DNA of 32,652 nucleotides from Acidobacteriota bacterium (GTDB lineage: Bacteria > Acidobacteriota > Terriglobia > Bryobacterales > Bryobacteraceae). The notes beneath the pieces were generated by a model, which saw only the letters and a program-made list of their open reading frames with translations, did not search any database and had not been told where the DNA came from. Position 1 is the first letter of the stretch. Each line of letters begins with the position of its first letter. Below, one piece after another: positions 24,665-32,547 of this stretch. Where the stretch lies: assembly GCA_016213775.1 (NCBI GenBank), contig JACQZR010000296.1, positions 1 to 32,652 of the forward strand, given 5' to 3'. The position numbers were made by a program, and so were the translations under genes.

Positions 24665-26265
24665 TGCGGCTCACCCGGCGCGAAACACTGACCTCGACGT
24701 TCTTTGTGAGCGCCGCATTGTCGGCAAAGACCGAATTCGTCGAGGTGAAAACAGCCTATGGGCGCATCCGCGGTGCGATGGGCGACGGCGTTGCAACCTT
24801 CAAAGGTGTCCCGTACGCGGGTTCTGTTTCTGGAGCGAACCGCTTCAAGCCAGCGCCTCCACTTCAGCCGTGGACGGGTGTTCGCGACGCGCTCCAATTC
24901 GGCGCGCCTTCCTGCCAGCCGGGCCAGCGCCGCAACGAGCCGCCGCAAAGTGAGGATTGCCTATTCCTGAACATCTGGACGCCCGCGCCGGATAAACGGA
25001 AGCGGCCCGTCATGTTCTACAGCCATGGCGGCGGCTTCACCACTGGATCGGCGGCATCCGCATACCAGGATGCGTCGGGTCTGGCACGTACCTTTGACGT
25101 GGTCGTCGTCTCCACGAATCACCGCCTCGGCCTGATGGGTTATCTCTACATGGGCGACCTGGGCGGCGAGGAATTCGCATCCTCAGGAAACCAGGGTTTG
25201 CTGGATATTTGCGACGGGCTCAAGTGGGTTCACCAGAATATCGAGGCATTCGGCGGCGATCCGGACAACGTGATGATCTTCGGGGAAAGCGGCGGCGGCG
25301 CAAAGACGTCCTGCCTCTACGCGATGCCTTCGGCCGCACCGTTCTTCAACAAAGCCTCGATCGAAAGCGGGCCCGGGATCCGCATGTTTCCGCGTGAGGC
25401 CGCCGCTGAGACCACGTCGATGGCTCTGAAGCAACTCGGGCTGGAAAGGCGCGAGTGGCGCAAACTGCTCGATGTGCCTGCTGACAAACTGATCGAGGTG
25501 CAGGCAGCGCTTGCCAAGGCGCCCAGCAGCGGTCCATTGACCATGACCGGCGGACGCAGCGGCATCGGCGGCAATCGACGACCAGGTGGCTTCGGACCCG
25601 TCGTGGATGGTAACGTTCTGCCGCACCACCCGTTCGACCCGCAGGCGCCGGCCATCTCGAAGAATAAGCCGCTCATCGTTGGGTATAACCGCGACGAGAC
25701 CGTGTTCTTCTTCCAGCAGCGGCGCGATACCAGCGTGTTCCATCTAAGCGAGGCGGCTCTGAAGGAACGGCTCGCGCAGGAACTCGGCGCAAACGCGGGT
25801 GTTGTGTTCGAAGCCTATCGCAAGAGCCGGCCGGAGGCTGCGCCTACTGACCTGTACATCGCCATCACCACCGCCCGCATGATCGGTACCGGAGCCATCA
25901 CCATTGCGGAACGCAAGTATGCACAACACGGCGCGCCGGTCTACATGTACATCTTCACGCACGAGTCCGACGCCATCGTACCGGGCACGCAACACAAGGT
26001 CGGAGCAGCGCACGCCTTCGAGATTCGGTACAAGTTCTACAATTTGAGCCCTCCGTCCGACCGGGAAAGCGAGAAGACGGCGCATAACATGAGCGAGATG
26101 TGGAGTACCTTCGCGAGGACAGGCCGCCCCGCCGCGAAGGGCCAGCCGGCGTGGCCGGCGTACACCACGGGAAGACGAGCCACTATGGAGATCGCCGCGC
26201 AATGCAGAGTGGTTCACGACCCGTACCGTTCAGAGAGAAGCATGTGGGAGAGGCTGGAACTATGA
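24664..26265 (+). CDS. Exported type-B carboxylesterase
   Basis: 533 residues from ATG at 24664 (TGATG overlap with the rhamnosidase stop). The N-terminus MRLTRRETLTSTFFVSAALSA is Tat-like. Type-B carboxylesterase landmarks are GRIRGA, TFKGVPYA, SEDCLFLNIWTP, the oxyanion loop YSHGGGFTTGSA, and the nucleophile elbow GESGGG (S209). The Glu/Asp and His members are expected near GYNRDETVFFF and GTQHKVGAAHAFEI. These enzymes hydrolyse carboxylic esters; in this operon removal of acyl groups from rhamnose-containing glycans is the likely task. It overlaps the next gene by ATGA. Confidence 0.92.
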   Translation: MRLTRRETLTSTFFVSAALSAKTEFVEVKTAYGRIRGAMGDGVATFKGVPYAGSVSGANRFKPAPPLQPWTGVRDALQFGAPSCQPGQRRNEPPQSEDCLFLNIWTPAPDKRKRPVMFYSHGGGFTTGSAASAYQDASGLARTFDVVVVSTNHRLGLMGYLYMGDLGGEEFASSGNQGLLDICDGLKWVHQNIEAFGGDPDNVMIFGESGGGAKTSCLYAMPSAAPFFNKASIESGPGIRMFPREAAAETTSMALKQLGLERREWRKLLDVPADKLIEVQAALAKAPSSGPLTMTGGRSGIGGNRRPGGFGPVVDGNVLPHHPFDPQAPAISKNKPLIVGYNRDETVFFFQQRRDTSVFHLSEAALKERLAQELGANAGVVFEAYRKSRPEAAPTDLYIAITTARMIGTGAITIAERKYAQHGAPVYMYIFTHESDAIVPGTQHKVGAAHAFEIRYKFYNLSPPSDRESEKTAHNMSEMWSTFARTGRPAAKGQPAWPAYTTGRRATMEIAAQCRVVHDPYRSERSMWERLEL

Positions 26266-27446
26266 GTGTCTCAATGCGATTCGCAGTATTTGTCTTTGCC
26301 TTTTGCACCGCCTATGCGCAGCCGCCCGGCGGTCGTGTGCCCCCGCTGGTATCTCCGGAAGTCGCTCCCGATGGGAGCGTGACCTTCCGTTTGCGCGCCC
26401 CCAACGCCAAAGAGGTGTACGTGACCGGAGTCAATGCAAACGCACCGGAAGGCCGTCTCGACATGCAGAAGAACGAGCAGGGAATCTGGACCGCCACTAC
26501 CGGGCCGATGAAGCCGGGCATCTATCAGTACACGTTCAACGTCGACGGAATGCGCACTACCGACCCTGGCAATAACCGCTTCCAAACAGGATTCAACAGC
26601 GCGAGATCGAGCCGCCTGCATGTTCCCGGGGGCCTTTGGACTCCCCTGCCGGGAATCGCGCGCGGAGCCATCACCAGGCACTTCTATCATTCCGCAGTGG
26701 CCGGAGATGACCGCGATTTCTGGGTCTACACGCCCGCGGGTTACGACCCGAAACGCAACGAGCCCTATCCGGTTTTCTTTTTGCTTCACGGGCTGGGCGA
26801 CGAAGCGAACTCGTGGATCGAGAACGGCGCCGCGAACGTGATCCTCGACAACCTGATCGCGCAGGGCAGGGCGAAACCGATGATCATGGTGAACACCCTC
26901 GGCTATGGCTACGCCAACGGTCCGCAGGGCGCCATGAGGGAGGGGATGCTGAACGCTTACGCGAAGACGGCGATCGAAGAAGTGCTCCCTCTAGTGGAGA
27001 AGAGCTATCACGCGTCGAAGGATCGCACGCAGCGAGCGATCGCCGGCCTCTCGATGGGTGGCGCGGAAGCCGTCTACACGGGGCTCAACCATCTGGACAA
27101 GTTCGCCTGGATCGGTTCGTTCAGCGGCGCCTACGTGATGTGGCCCCGCGAGAGAACAGCGCCCGCGCCTGATGCGGCGCCTGGTGCGCGGCGCATGCCA
27201 CAGATCACTCCTGAAGCCGTCGCGAAGGTCTTCCCGAAACTCGAGGCAAAAGCGAACACGCAGATCAAACTGCTCTGGATTACCTGCGGAACAGCGGATA
27301 GCCTTGTGGGCGCGAACCGTACGTTTCGCGACTGGCTCAACACCAAGGGCGTGAAGCACACGTATATCGAGGTGGCTGACATCGGGCACGTGTGGCCGTT
27401 CTGGCGGCAGAATTTAGCAGACTTCGCTCCACTACTGTTCCGCTAG
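26262..27446 (+). CDS. Secreted CE1-like esterase with N-terminal CBM48/E-set domain
   Basis: 394 residues from ATG at 26262, overlapping the upstream TGA (ATGA). The signal peptide is MRFAVFVFAFCTAYA. Residues 25-125 are an E-set/CBM48-like domain (VSPEVAPDGSVTFRLRAPNAKEVYVTG ... GIYQYTFNVDG), and 140-394 the esterase domain (RDFWVYTPAGYDP ... PVFFLLHGLGDEANSW ... GLSMGG with S264 ... DIGHVWPFW with H376). This architecture is typical of feruloyl, acetyl-xylan or related hemicellulose/pectin esterases. It acts outside the cytoplasm, cleaving ester-linked groups so the rhamnosidase can reach its substrate (inference). The stop TAG overlaps the Shine-Dalgarno of the next gene. Confidence 0.9.
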   Translation: MSVSMRFAVFVFAFCTAYAQPPGGRVPPLVSPEVAPDGSVTFRLRAPNAKEVYVTGVNANAPEGRLDMQKNEQGIWTATTGPMKPGIYQYTFNVDGMRTTDPGNNRFQTGFNSARSSRLHVPGGLWTPLPGIARGAITRHFYHSAVAGDDRDFWVYTPAGYDPKRNEPYPVFFLLHGLGDEANSWIENGAANVILDNLIAQGRAKPMIMVNTLGYGYANGPQGAMREGMLNAYAKTAIEEVLPLVEKSYHASKDRTQRAIAGLSMGGAEAVYTGLNHLDKFAWIGSFSGAYVMWPRERTAPAPDAAPGARRMPQITPEAVAKVFPKLEAKANTQIKLLWITCGTADSLVGANRTFRDWLNTKGVKHTYIEVADIGHVWPFWRQNLADFAPLLFR

Positions 27447-27449
27447 GAG
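27444..27449 (+). promoter_or_regulatory. Shine-Dalgarno overlapping the upstream stop codon
   Basis: TAGGAG is both the stop of the CE1-like esterase and the ribosome site for the fusion regulator 6 nt later, which indicates translation on one message. Confidence 0.7.
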
Positions 27450-27455
27450 TTCTCA

Positions 27456-28589
27456 ATGGGCGATGCCGGAACGGCGATGAACGCAACTCGCGACCGCTAT
27501 TTCATTCACGCCGTCGCCCACGCCGTCGATGTCCTGCGCGCCTTCGGGACTCCCAAAGAGGTCCTCCGCCTACGGGACATCGTCGCGCGTGCCGGCCACA
27601 GCAAGAACATCACGTTCCGGCTCTTGTACACGCTGGAAAGAACCGGCCTCATCGAGAAGGTCGGCGCAAACGAGTACCGTTCGACGCTGCACCATCACAA
27701 GCTCCGGAAGTTCAAGATCGGCTACGCCGCGCAGGGGTCGGACTACCTGTTTTCGCACCAGGTTACTTCCGGCCTCAAGCGCGAGGCCGACCGTCTGGAG
27801 AACGTAGAACTGCTCACCCTCGACAATCGCTATAGCGCCAAAGTCGCTTTGAAGAACGCAGACCTGTTCGTCAAAGAACGCTGCGATCTGGTGATCGAGT
27901 TCCAGACTGACGAGAACGTTGCGCCCATCATCTCGGCCAAGTATCGGGAGGCAAAGATCCCGATGATCGCCGTCGAAATCCCCCATCCGGGCGCCGTCTA
28001 TTTCGGCGCGAACAACTACGAAGCGGGGCTGTTGGGCGGACGGGCGCTCGGACGCTGGGCCAGGCAGAACTGGGAAGGCCGCGTCGACTCGATTGTGTTG
28101 ATGGAACTGCCGCGGGCCGGGGCGGTTCCGCGCGCCCGGCTCACCGGAATTCTCGTGGGTATCCGCGAAGTGCTGCCCCACTTGGAGACATGTCCGGTGG
28201 TGCATCTGGATGGCGACGGTTGTTTCGAGCCGAGTTGGAAAGCAATGAGAACCCATCTCAAGAAGACGATGGCGGAAAGGTGCCTGGTCAGTGGCATCAA
28301 TGACGCAAGCGCTCTGGGGGCGCTACGCGCGTTCGAGGAGTGCGGGCGCGTCGACGGGTGCGTAGTCGCAGGTCAGAATGCCGCGCCGGAAGGCCGCGAC
28401 GAACTGCGTCGCCCGTCCCGCTTCATCGCGTCCGTTGCCTACTTCCCGGAGAAATACGGTCCCGGGCTGCTCAAACTCGCCCAGGACATTCTGACCTTCA
28501 AATCCACACCGCCCGCTGTCTTTGTCGCGCACCAGTTGTTAACCCCGAAGAACGTCGACCAGTTCTATCCCAACGAAGTGATTTCCTGA
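27456..28589 (+). CDS. Transcription regulator: IclR-like winged helix fused to periplasmic-binding-protein-type sugar sensor
   Basis: 377 residues from ATG at 27456, with TAGGAG (27444-27449) 6 nt upstream overlapping the previous stop. Residues about 14-75 read as an IclR-type winged helix (FIHAVAHAVDVLRAFG ... LRLRDIVARAGHSKNITFRLLYTLERTGLIEKVG ... YRS). From about 85 to 370 it is a type I periplasmic-binding-protein/LacI-like fold (KIGYAAQGSDYLFSHQVTSGLKREADRL ... CDLVIEFQTDENVAPIISAKYREAKIPMIAVEIP ... AVYFGANNYEAGLLGGRALGRWA ... GCVVAGQNAAPEGRDELRRPSRFIASVAYFPEKYGPGLLKLAQDIL). There is no signal peptide, so it is cytoplasmic. True IclR proteins have a GAF-like effector domain, so this is a domain swap. 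It is the last gene of the rhamnosidase unit and probably its sugar-responsive regulator. Confidence 0.85.
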   Translation: MGDAGTAMNATRDRYFIHAVAHAVDVLRAFGTPKEVLRLRDIVARAGHSKNITFRLLYTLERTGLIEKVGANEYRSTLHHHKLRKFKIGYAAQGSDYLFSHQVTSGLKREADRLENVELLTLDNRYSAKVALKNADLFVKERCDLVIEFQTDENVAPIISAKYREAKIPMIAVEIPHPGAVYFGANNYEAGLLGGRALGRWARQNWEGRVDSIVLMELPRAGAVPRARLTGILVGIREVLPHLETCPVVHLDGDGCFEPSWKAMRTHLKKTMAERCLVSGINDASALGALRAFEECGRVDGCVVAGQNAAPEGRDELRRPSRFIASVAYFPEKYGPGLLKLAQDILTFKSTPPAVFVAHQLLTPKNVDQFYPNEVIS

Positions 28590-28601
28590 GAGGCACTGGA
28601 C

Positions 28602-28651
28602 TTTGGACATTTCGCCGTCATGTAGGGCGGCCGGGCGGAAACCCGGCCGTC
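28602..28651. repeat. Intergenic repeat copy 1, with hairpin
   Basis: TTTGGACATTTCGCCGTC followed by ATGTAGGGCGG, then a hairpin CGGCCGGG (28628-28635) with CCCGGCCG (28642-28649) and a 6-nt loop, extendable by two pairs. It starts 13 nt after the regulator's stop and could act as terminator of the rhamnosidase unit. Related copies lie at 32474 and 32522. Confidence 0.65.
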
Positions 28652-28871
28652 ACCGGCTGAATATGTTTGGTTCTGGCAAATCAGTGCTAATCCATCAATC
28701 TGCCAGCCCTCGCCTTCAGGTCCGTGCTAAGTGCCTGCGTTCCGCGTAGCAACCCGCTGGGGAGTGGAAGGCTCCGCTGTTTGGTCCTGTCAAACGCCGG
28801 CAGATTTGCGGAATCTTGCAGCCCGGCGAGAACGCGGATGGTAGTATGCCGCAACGCTGGGTCGAGTGGAA

Positions 28872-28900
28872 TTGTCCAAAGCGGGTCGCCTGAATAGTAT
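28872..28900 (+). promoter_or_regulatory. Probable sigma-70-type promoter of the TonB-dependent receptor gene
   Basis: TTGTCC (28872-28877) and TAGTAT (28895-28900) are separated by exactly 17 nt, each matching four of six consensus bases. The start of transcription would fall near 28907, giving a leader of about 60 nt. Confidence 0.45.
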
Positions 28901-28925
28901 CCTCTCTCGCCAGCAACGTCTCGCT

Positions 28926-28944
28926 GCCCGATTCCTTATCGGGC
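28926..28944 (+). promoter_or_regulatory. Leader hairpin before the TonB-dependent receptor gene
   Basis: GCCCGAT (28926-28932) and ATCGGGC (28938-28944) form a 7-bp stem with a 5-nt loop, 8-10 nt before the Shine-Dalgarno AAAGGGA (28951-28958 region). It could stabilise the message or modulate initiation. Confidence 0.45.
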
Positions 28945-28965
28945 CATGAAAGAAAGGGATCTCAA

Positions 28966-31900
28966 ATGAAGCCACACTCCAGGACGAGATTGCTTCTCCT
29001 GTTTTGTGCCGTATTGCTCCTGACAACCGCCATCCCAGCGCTCCAGGCCCAAACCGCAACAGGCCAGATCACAGGTCAGGTGACGGACGCGAGCGGTGCG
29101 GTCATCCCTGGCGTCAAAGTAACTCTCACCAACCAGAGGACCGGTCTGGTTCGCATCAGTGTCACAACGGATACCGGTTCCTACTCATTCCCACTTCTAC
29201 AGGTCGGTGTGTACTCCGTCGCGGGGGAGCGGCAAGGTTTCAGCACAGCCAAACGGTCTGATATCAACCTGAACGTCGATCAAGTGGTCCGCGTCGATCT
29301 CCCGATGTCATTGGGCACCACCACGGAAACCATCAACGTCGCCGCTAGCGCCCTCGCCCTCGATACTGATACCGCCGGCATTGGACACGTCGTCACCACC
29401 CGTCAAGTGACGGAACTGCCGCTGAACGGGCGGAACTTTCTGCAGTTGCTCTTCCTCGGTGCGGGGGCCGTCGAAACCACTGGTGAGCAGGGCACCATGC
29501 GTCAAGGCGCCCTGGGCGCGATCAGCATCAATGGATCGCGGCCGACATCGAATAACTACCTGCTCGACGGCACGGCTAATACGGACACAGCGCTGGGAAC
29601 TGCAGCCGCAATCCTGTCCGTGGATGCGATTCAGGAGTTCAAAGAGCAGACCGCGACCTACTCGGCCGAATACGGCTTCAGCGCCAACCAGGTGAATATC
29701 ATCAGCAAATCCGGCACGAACGAACTGCACGGCGCTGTGTTCTGGTTCCTCCGCAACGATGCCCTGGACGCGAACAACTTCTTCAACAATGAAAGAAACA
29801 TCCGAAAAACCAAACTGCGGCAGAACCAGTTCGGCTTCGTGGCCGGTGGTCCGGCCTTCATCCCGAAAATCTACGACGGCCGGAGCAGAACTCACTGGCT
29901 GGTGAACTATGAGGGCCGGCGAACGCGCCAGGGCGCAGCCGATCTTCTGACCATTCCCACGCCGGACCAACTCGCTGGGCGGTTCACAACCGCGATTACA
30001 GACCCCCTCACCGGGAATCCGTTTCCAGGGAACAGCGTCCCGGAGAACCGGTTTACTCGTCTGGCACGGCTGGCCGGCAAACTCTATCCCGCGCCCAACA
30101 CCAACCAACCCGCGGGCAACTACATTCGCAACCGGGCCCTACCCAACGACACCGATCAATACACAGTCCGTGTGGACCAGCAATTGGGACGTCGAGGCAC
30201 TGTCTTCGGACGCATCACCGACACAGACTGGACCAACATCGCACTCGGCAACACCACGCAGTTGGGGGACAACTTCTTCATTCAGAAGACGCGAAACTGG
30301 CAGGTCTCGCACCAGATCCCGATTAGACCAACGCTCGTCAACCAGTTCCGCATCGGCTACATCGAAGCCACAGCGAACCAGAATGGCGTGGCTGCTCCGC
30401 AGTCAGACATCGATGCGCTTCAACTCACTGGCACCTTCCAGAACCTGCCGGATGAGCAGCGAACCTACCCGGGCATTCAAGGCTTCGGCGGTGTGGGCGC
30501 CGGCCTGGCCGGGATCGGCAGCGCAGTGAACGACTTCACAGCCAGCAATCAGCCGATGTGGGATGTCAGCAACGGCACAACCTGGATTCGCGGCCGGCAC
30601 ACTTTGAACATCGGATTCAACTACCGGAGGTGGTGGCTTCAGCGCGACCTCGCCAACGACTTCAACGGCCAGTTCACGTTCAGCGGCTTCTTTACCGGCA
30701 ACAGGACCAGAGACCACGCGGTTGCGGATATGCTGCTGGGCTACTTCTCAGCGGCGACTGCGTTCCAGCCGGCCGGCTTCGGCGTGGCAGGTAAGGTTGG
30801 CAATCCACGCGAGTTCAATTACTACTATGTAGCGCCCTACATCCAGGACGACTGGAAAGTGACCTCGCGCCTCACATTCAATCTGGGCGTGAGATGGGAC
30901 TACCGCAACATCCCCTATGAAACCAATAACCGCATGGGTTGGCGCGACCTTGCCAACCCGCGCGGAGGGCTGCTGGTGGCCGACCAGACGCTGGTCGACA
31001 GGGGCGGTGTCGGCGACAGTTCGTCCTCCAAGTTCGCGGGGCGGCGGAATCCGAGAGAGGCCTCAAAGCGTGTTTTTGCGCCCCGCCTTGGTTTTGCTTA
31101 CCGGCCCTTTAGCGACGACAAGACGGTTGTCCGCGGCGGCTTTGGCGTGTTCTTCGATTCCGCGGAGGGCCGCGAAATCGACGGCGCCTCCGATATCTAC
31201 CCATATGTGAGCCGCCTGAGCACGAACCAAACCCTCGGCCAGGCAAATCCGCTGACGACCAACCAGATGTTCCCACCGGTTTCGTTCTCCGGCGCTGTGA
31301 ATCCGGCGACCAACAGCTTCCTGGCCGTAAGCATGTCCCCGCAACCGCGCAACCCATACGTGCAGCAGTGGTCGTTCGGCATTCAGCGCGCATTAACCGG
31401 CGACACGACTATCGAGGTCAACTACATCGGGAATAAGGGAACCAATCTGCTTACCCGGCGTCAGATCAATCAGGCCTTTCAGGTTCGCAACCCATCCGCG
31501 TGCGCGGCCAATCCGGCTATCGGCGATTGTCCCATAGCCGCTCGCAGGCCTTTCCCCAACTTCGGCGTCTACATCGACTCGGATTGGGGCGCCAACTCCA
31601 GCTACAACGCCGGTAATGCCAAAATCCAGCATCGCAGCGGCTGGCTGTTATTCAGTTCGGCTTACACCTGGGCGAAGAGCATAGACACCAAGTCCGCCGC
31701 GGCCGGCATCGGCAACGATGTAGTCGGCTTCCAGGGGAACCTGTTCAATCACGATATCCGGCGGGACCGTGGCCGGTCGTCATTCGATGTGGATCACCGT
31801 GTCGTGAGCAGCGTTGTTTTGGAGATTCCGGTGGGCCGCGGCCGCAAATACCTGACTAGCGCCAACCGGGCGCTTGACGCCATCATCGGCGGCTGGCAGG

Positions 31901-32331
31901 TGAACGGCATTGTGACCTTCCAGTCCGGCTTTCCAATGGACATCACCGCCGCGGATGTGGGTGGCCTCAACGACACTTTCGGGGCGAATCGCGCCGATAT
32001 TGCAGGAGAACTCCACCCAGGCGGCTTCAACTCAACCAAGGAGAGGTATTTCAACACCGCGGCATTCCGGCAACCAGGAGTCGCCGTTTTCGGAAACGCA
32101 GGACGCAATATTCTGCGCGCTCCGGGCATCAACAACTGGGACACTGGACTATTCAAACGGTTCCAATTCACCGAGCGCGTGCGGACCGAATTCCGCTTCG
32201 AGTCGTTCAATGCCTGGAATCACACTCAGTGGGGCACTCCGGTGCGCAACGTGGCCGATCCGAACTTCGGCCGCATTTTGGGCGCCCGGCCGGCGCGCAT
32301 CAACCAGTTGGGCCTCAAGGTCCTTTTCTAA
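28966..32331 (+). CDS. Oar-like TonB-dependent receptor with carboxypeptidase regulatory-like domain
   Basis: 1121 residues from ATG at 28966, with AAGGGA about 7 nt upstream. Signal peptide MKPHSRTRLLLLFCAVLLLTTAIPALQA. Residues about 32-115 are a carboxypeptidase regulatory-like beta-sandwich (GQITGQVTDASGAVIPGVKVTLTNQRTG ... VGVYSVAGERQGF), about 120-230 the plug (VVTTRQVTELPLNGRNFLQLL ... INGSRPTSNNYLLDG ... DAIQEFKEQTATYSAEYG), then the beta barrel (GGPAFIPKIYDGRSRTHWLVNYEGRR ... YVAPYIQDDWKVTSRLTFNLGVRWDYRNIP ... LEIPVGRGRKYL) to a terminal Phe in LGLKVLF, typical of outer-membrane proteins. It is the classic acidobacterial receptor type. Position suggests uptake of oligosaccharide released by the upstream enzymes. 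No SusD-like lipoprotein is adjacent. Confidence 0.93.
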   Translation: MKPHSRTRLLLLFCAVLLLTTAIPALQAQTATGQITGQVTDASGAVIPGVKVTLTNQRTGLVRISVTTDTGSYSFPLLQVGVYSVAGERQGFSTAKRSDINLNVDQVVRVDLPMSLGTTTETINVAASALALDTDTAGIGHVVTTRQVTELPLNGRNFLQLLFLGAGAVETTGEQGTMRQGALGAISINGSRPTSNNYLLDGTANTDTALGTAAAILSVDAIQEFKEQTATYSAEYGFSANQVNIISKSGTNELHGAVFWFLRNDALDANNFFNNERNIRKTKLRQNQFGFVAGGPAFIPKIYDGRSRTHWLVNYEGRRTRQGAADLLTIPTPDQLAGRFTTAITDPLTGNPFPGNSVPENRFTRLARLAGKLYPAPNTNQPAGNYIRNRALPNDTDQYTVRVDQQLGRRGTVFGRITDTDWTNIALGNTTQLGDNFFIQKTRNWQVSHQIPIRPTLVNQFRIGYIEATANQNGVAAPQSDIDALQLTGTFQNLPDEQRTYPGIQGFGGVGAGLAGIGSAVNDFTASNQPMWDVSNGTTWIRGRHTLNIGFNYRRWWLQRDLANDFNGQFTFSGFFTGNRTRDHAVADMLLGYFSAATAFQPAGFGVAGKVGNPREFNYYYVAPYIQDDWKVTSRLTFNLGVRWDYRNIPYETNNRMGWRDLANPRGGLLVADQTLVDRGGVGDSSSSKFAGRRNPREASKRVFAPRLGFAYRPFSDDKTVVRGGFGVFFDSAEGREIDGASDIYPYVSRLSTNQTLGQANPLTTNQMFPPVSFSGAVNPATNSFLAVSMSPQPRNPYVQQWSFGIQRALTGDTTIEVNYIGNKGTNLLTRRQINQAFQVRNPSACAANPAIGDCPIAARRPFPNFGVYIDSDWGANSSYNAGNAKIQHRSGWLLFSSAYTWAKSIDTKSAAAGIGNDVVGFQGNLFNHDIRRDRGRSSFDVDHRVVSSVVLEIPVGRGRKYLTSANRALDAIIGGWQVNGIVTFQSGFPMDITAADVGGLNDTFGANRADIAGELHPGGFNSTKERYFNTAAFRQPGVAVFGNAGRNILRAPGINNWDTGLFKRFQFTERVRTEFRFESFNAWNHTQWGTPVRNVADPNFGRILGARPARINQLGLKVLF

Positions 32332-32344
32332 TCTGTGCACAATC

Positions 32345-32375
32345 TGGCCGGCCGGTCGAGCGGACCCGCCGGCCA
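32345..32375 (+). terminator. Terminator-like hairpin after the receptor gene
   Basis: TGGCCGGC (32345-32352) pairs with GCCGGCCA (32368-32375); inside, GGTC pairs with GACC around GAGCG, with one C-C mismatch between: 12 bp overall, 13 nt after the stop. There is no T-run, so Rho independence is uncertain. Confidence 0.6.
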
Positions 32376-32473
32376 TGAACTTGCTCAGCGAAACGTGACG
32401 CCATCCGGCCGCCTTTGGTTGGGTCAGTTCTGTCGCGACTCATCCTGCGCCGGGCTTCAGCCCAGCCCTGGAG

Positions 32474-32500
32474 TTTGGACATTCAGCCGTTTCGTAGGGC
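32474..32500. repeat. Intergenic repeat copy 2
   Basis: TTTGGACATTCAGCCGTTTC followed by GTAGGGC matches copy 1 at 28602 with few changes and is followed by a small dyad (GGGC/GCCC). Confidence 0.6.
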
Positions 32501-32521
32501 AGACGCCCTCATCTGCGCGCG

Positions 32522-32547
32522 TTTGTACATTCCGCCGTCGTGATCGG
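32522..32547. repeat. Intergenic repeat copy 3, interrupted by group II intron
   Basis: TTTGTACATTCCGCCGTCGTG followed by ATCGGG matches the first 21 bases of copies 1 and 2. It ends exactly where the intron 3' boundary is predicted (32548), so the rest of the repeat may lie beyond the intron. Confidence 0.6.
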
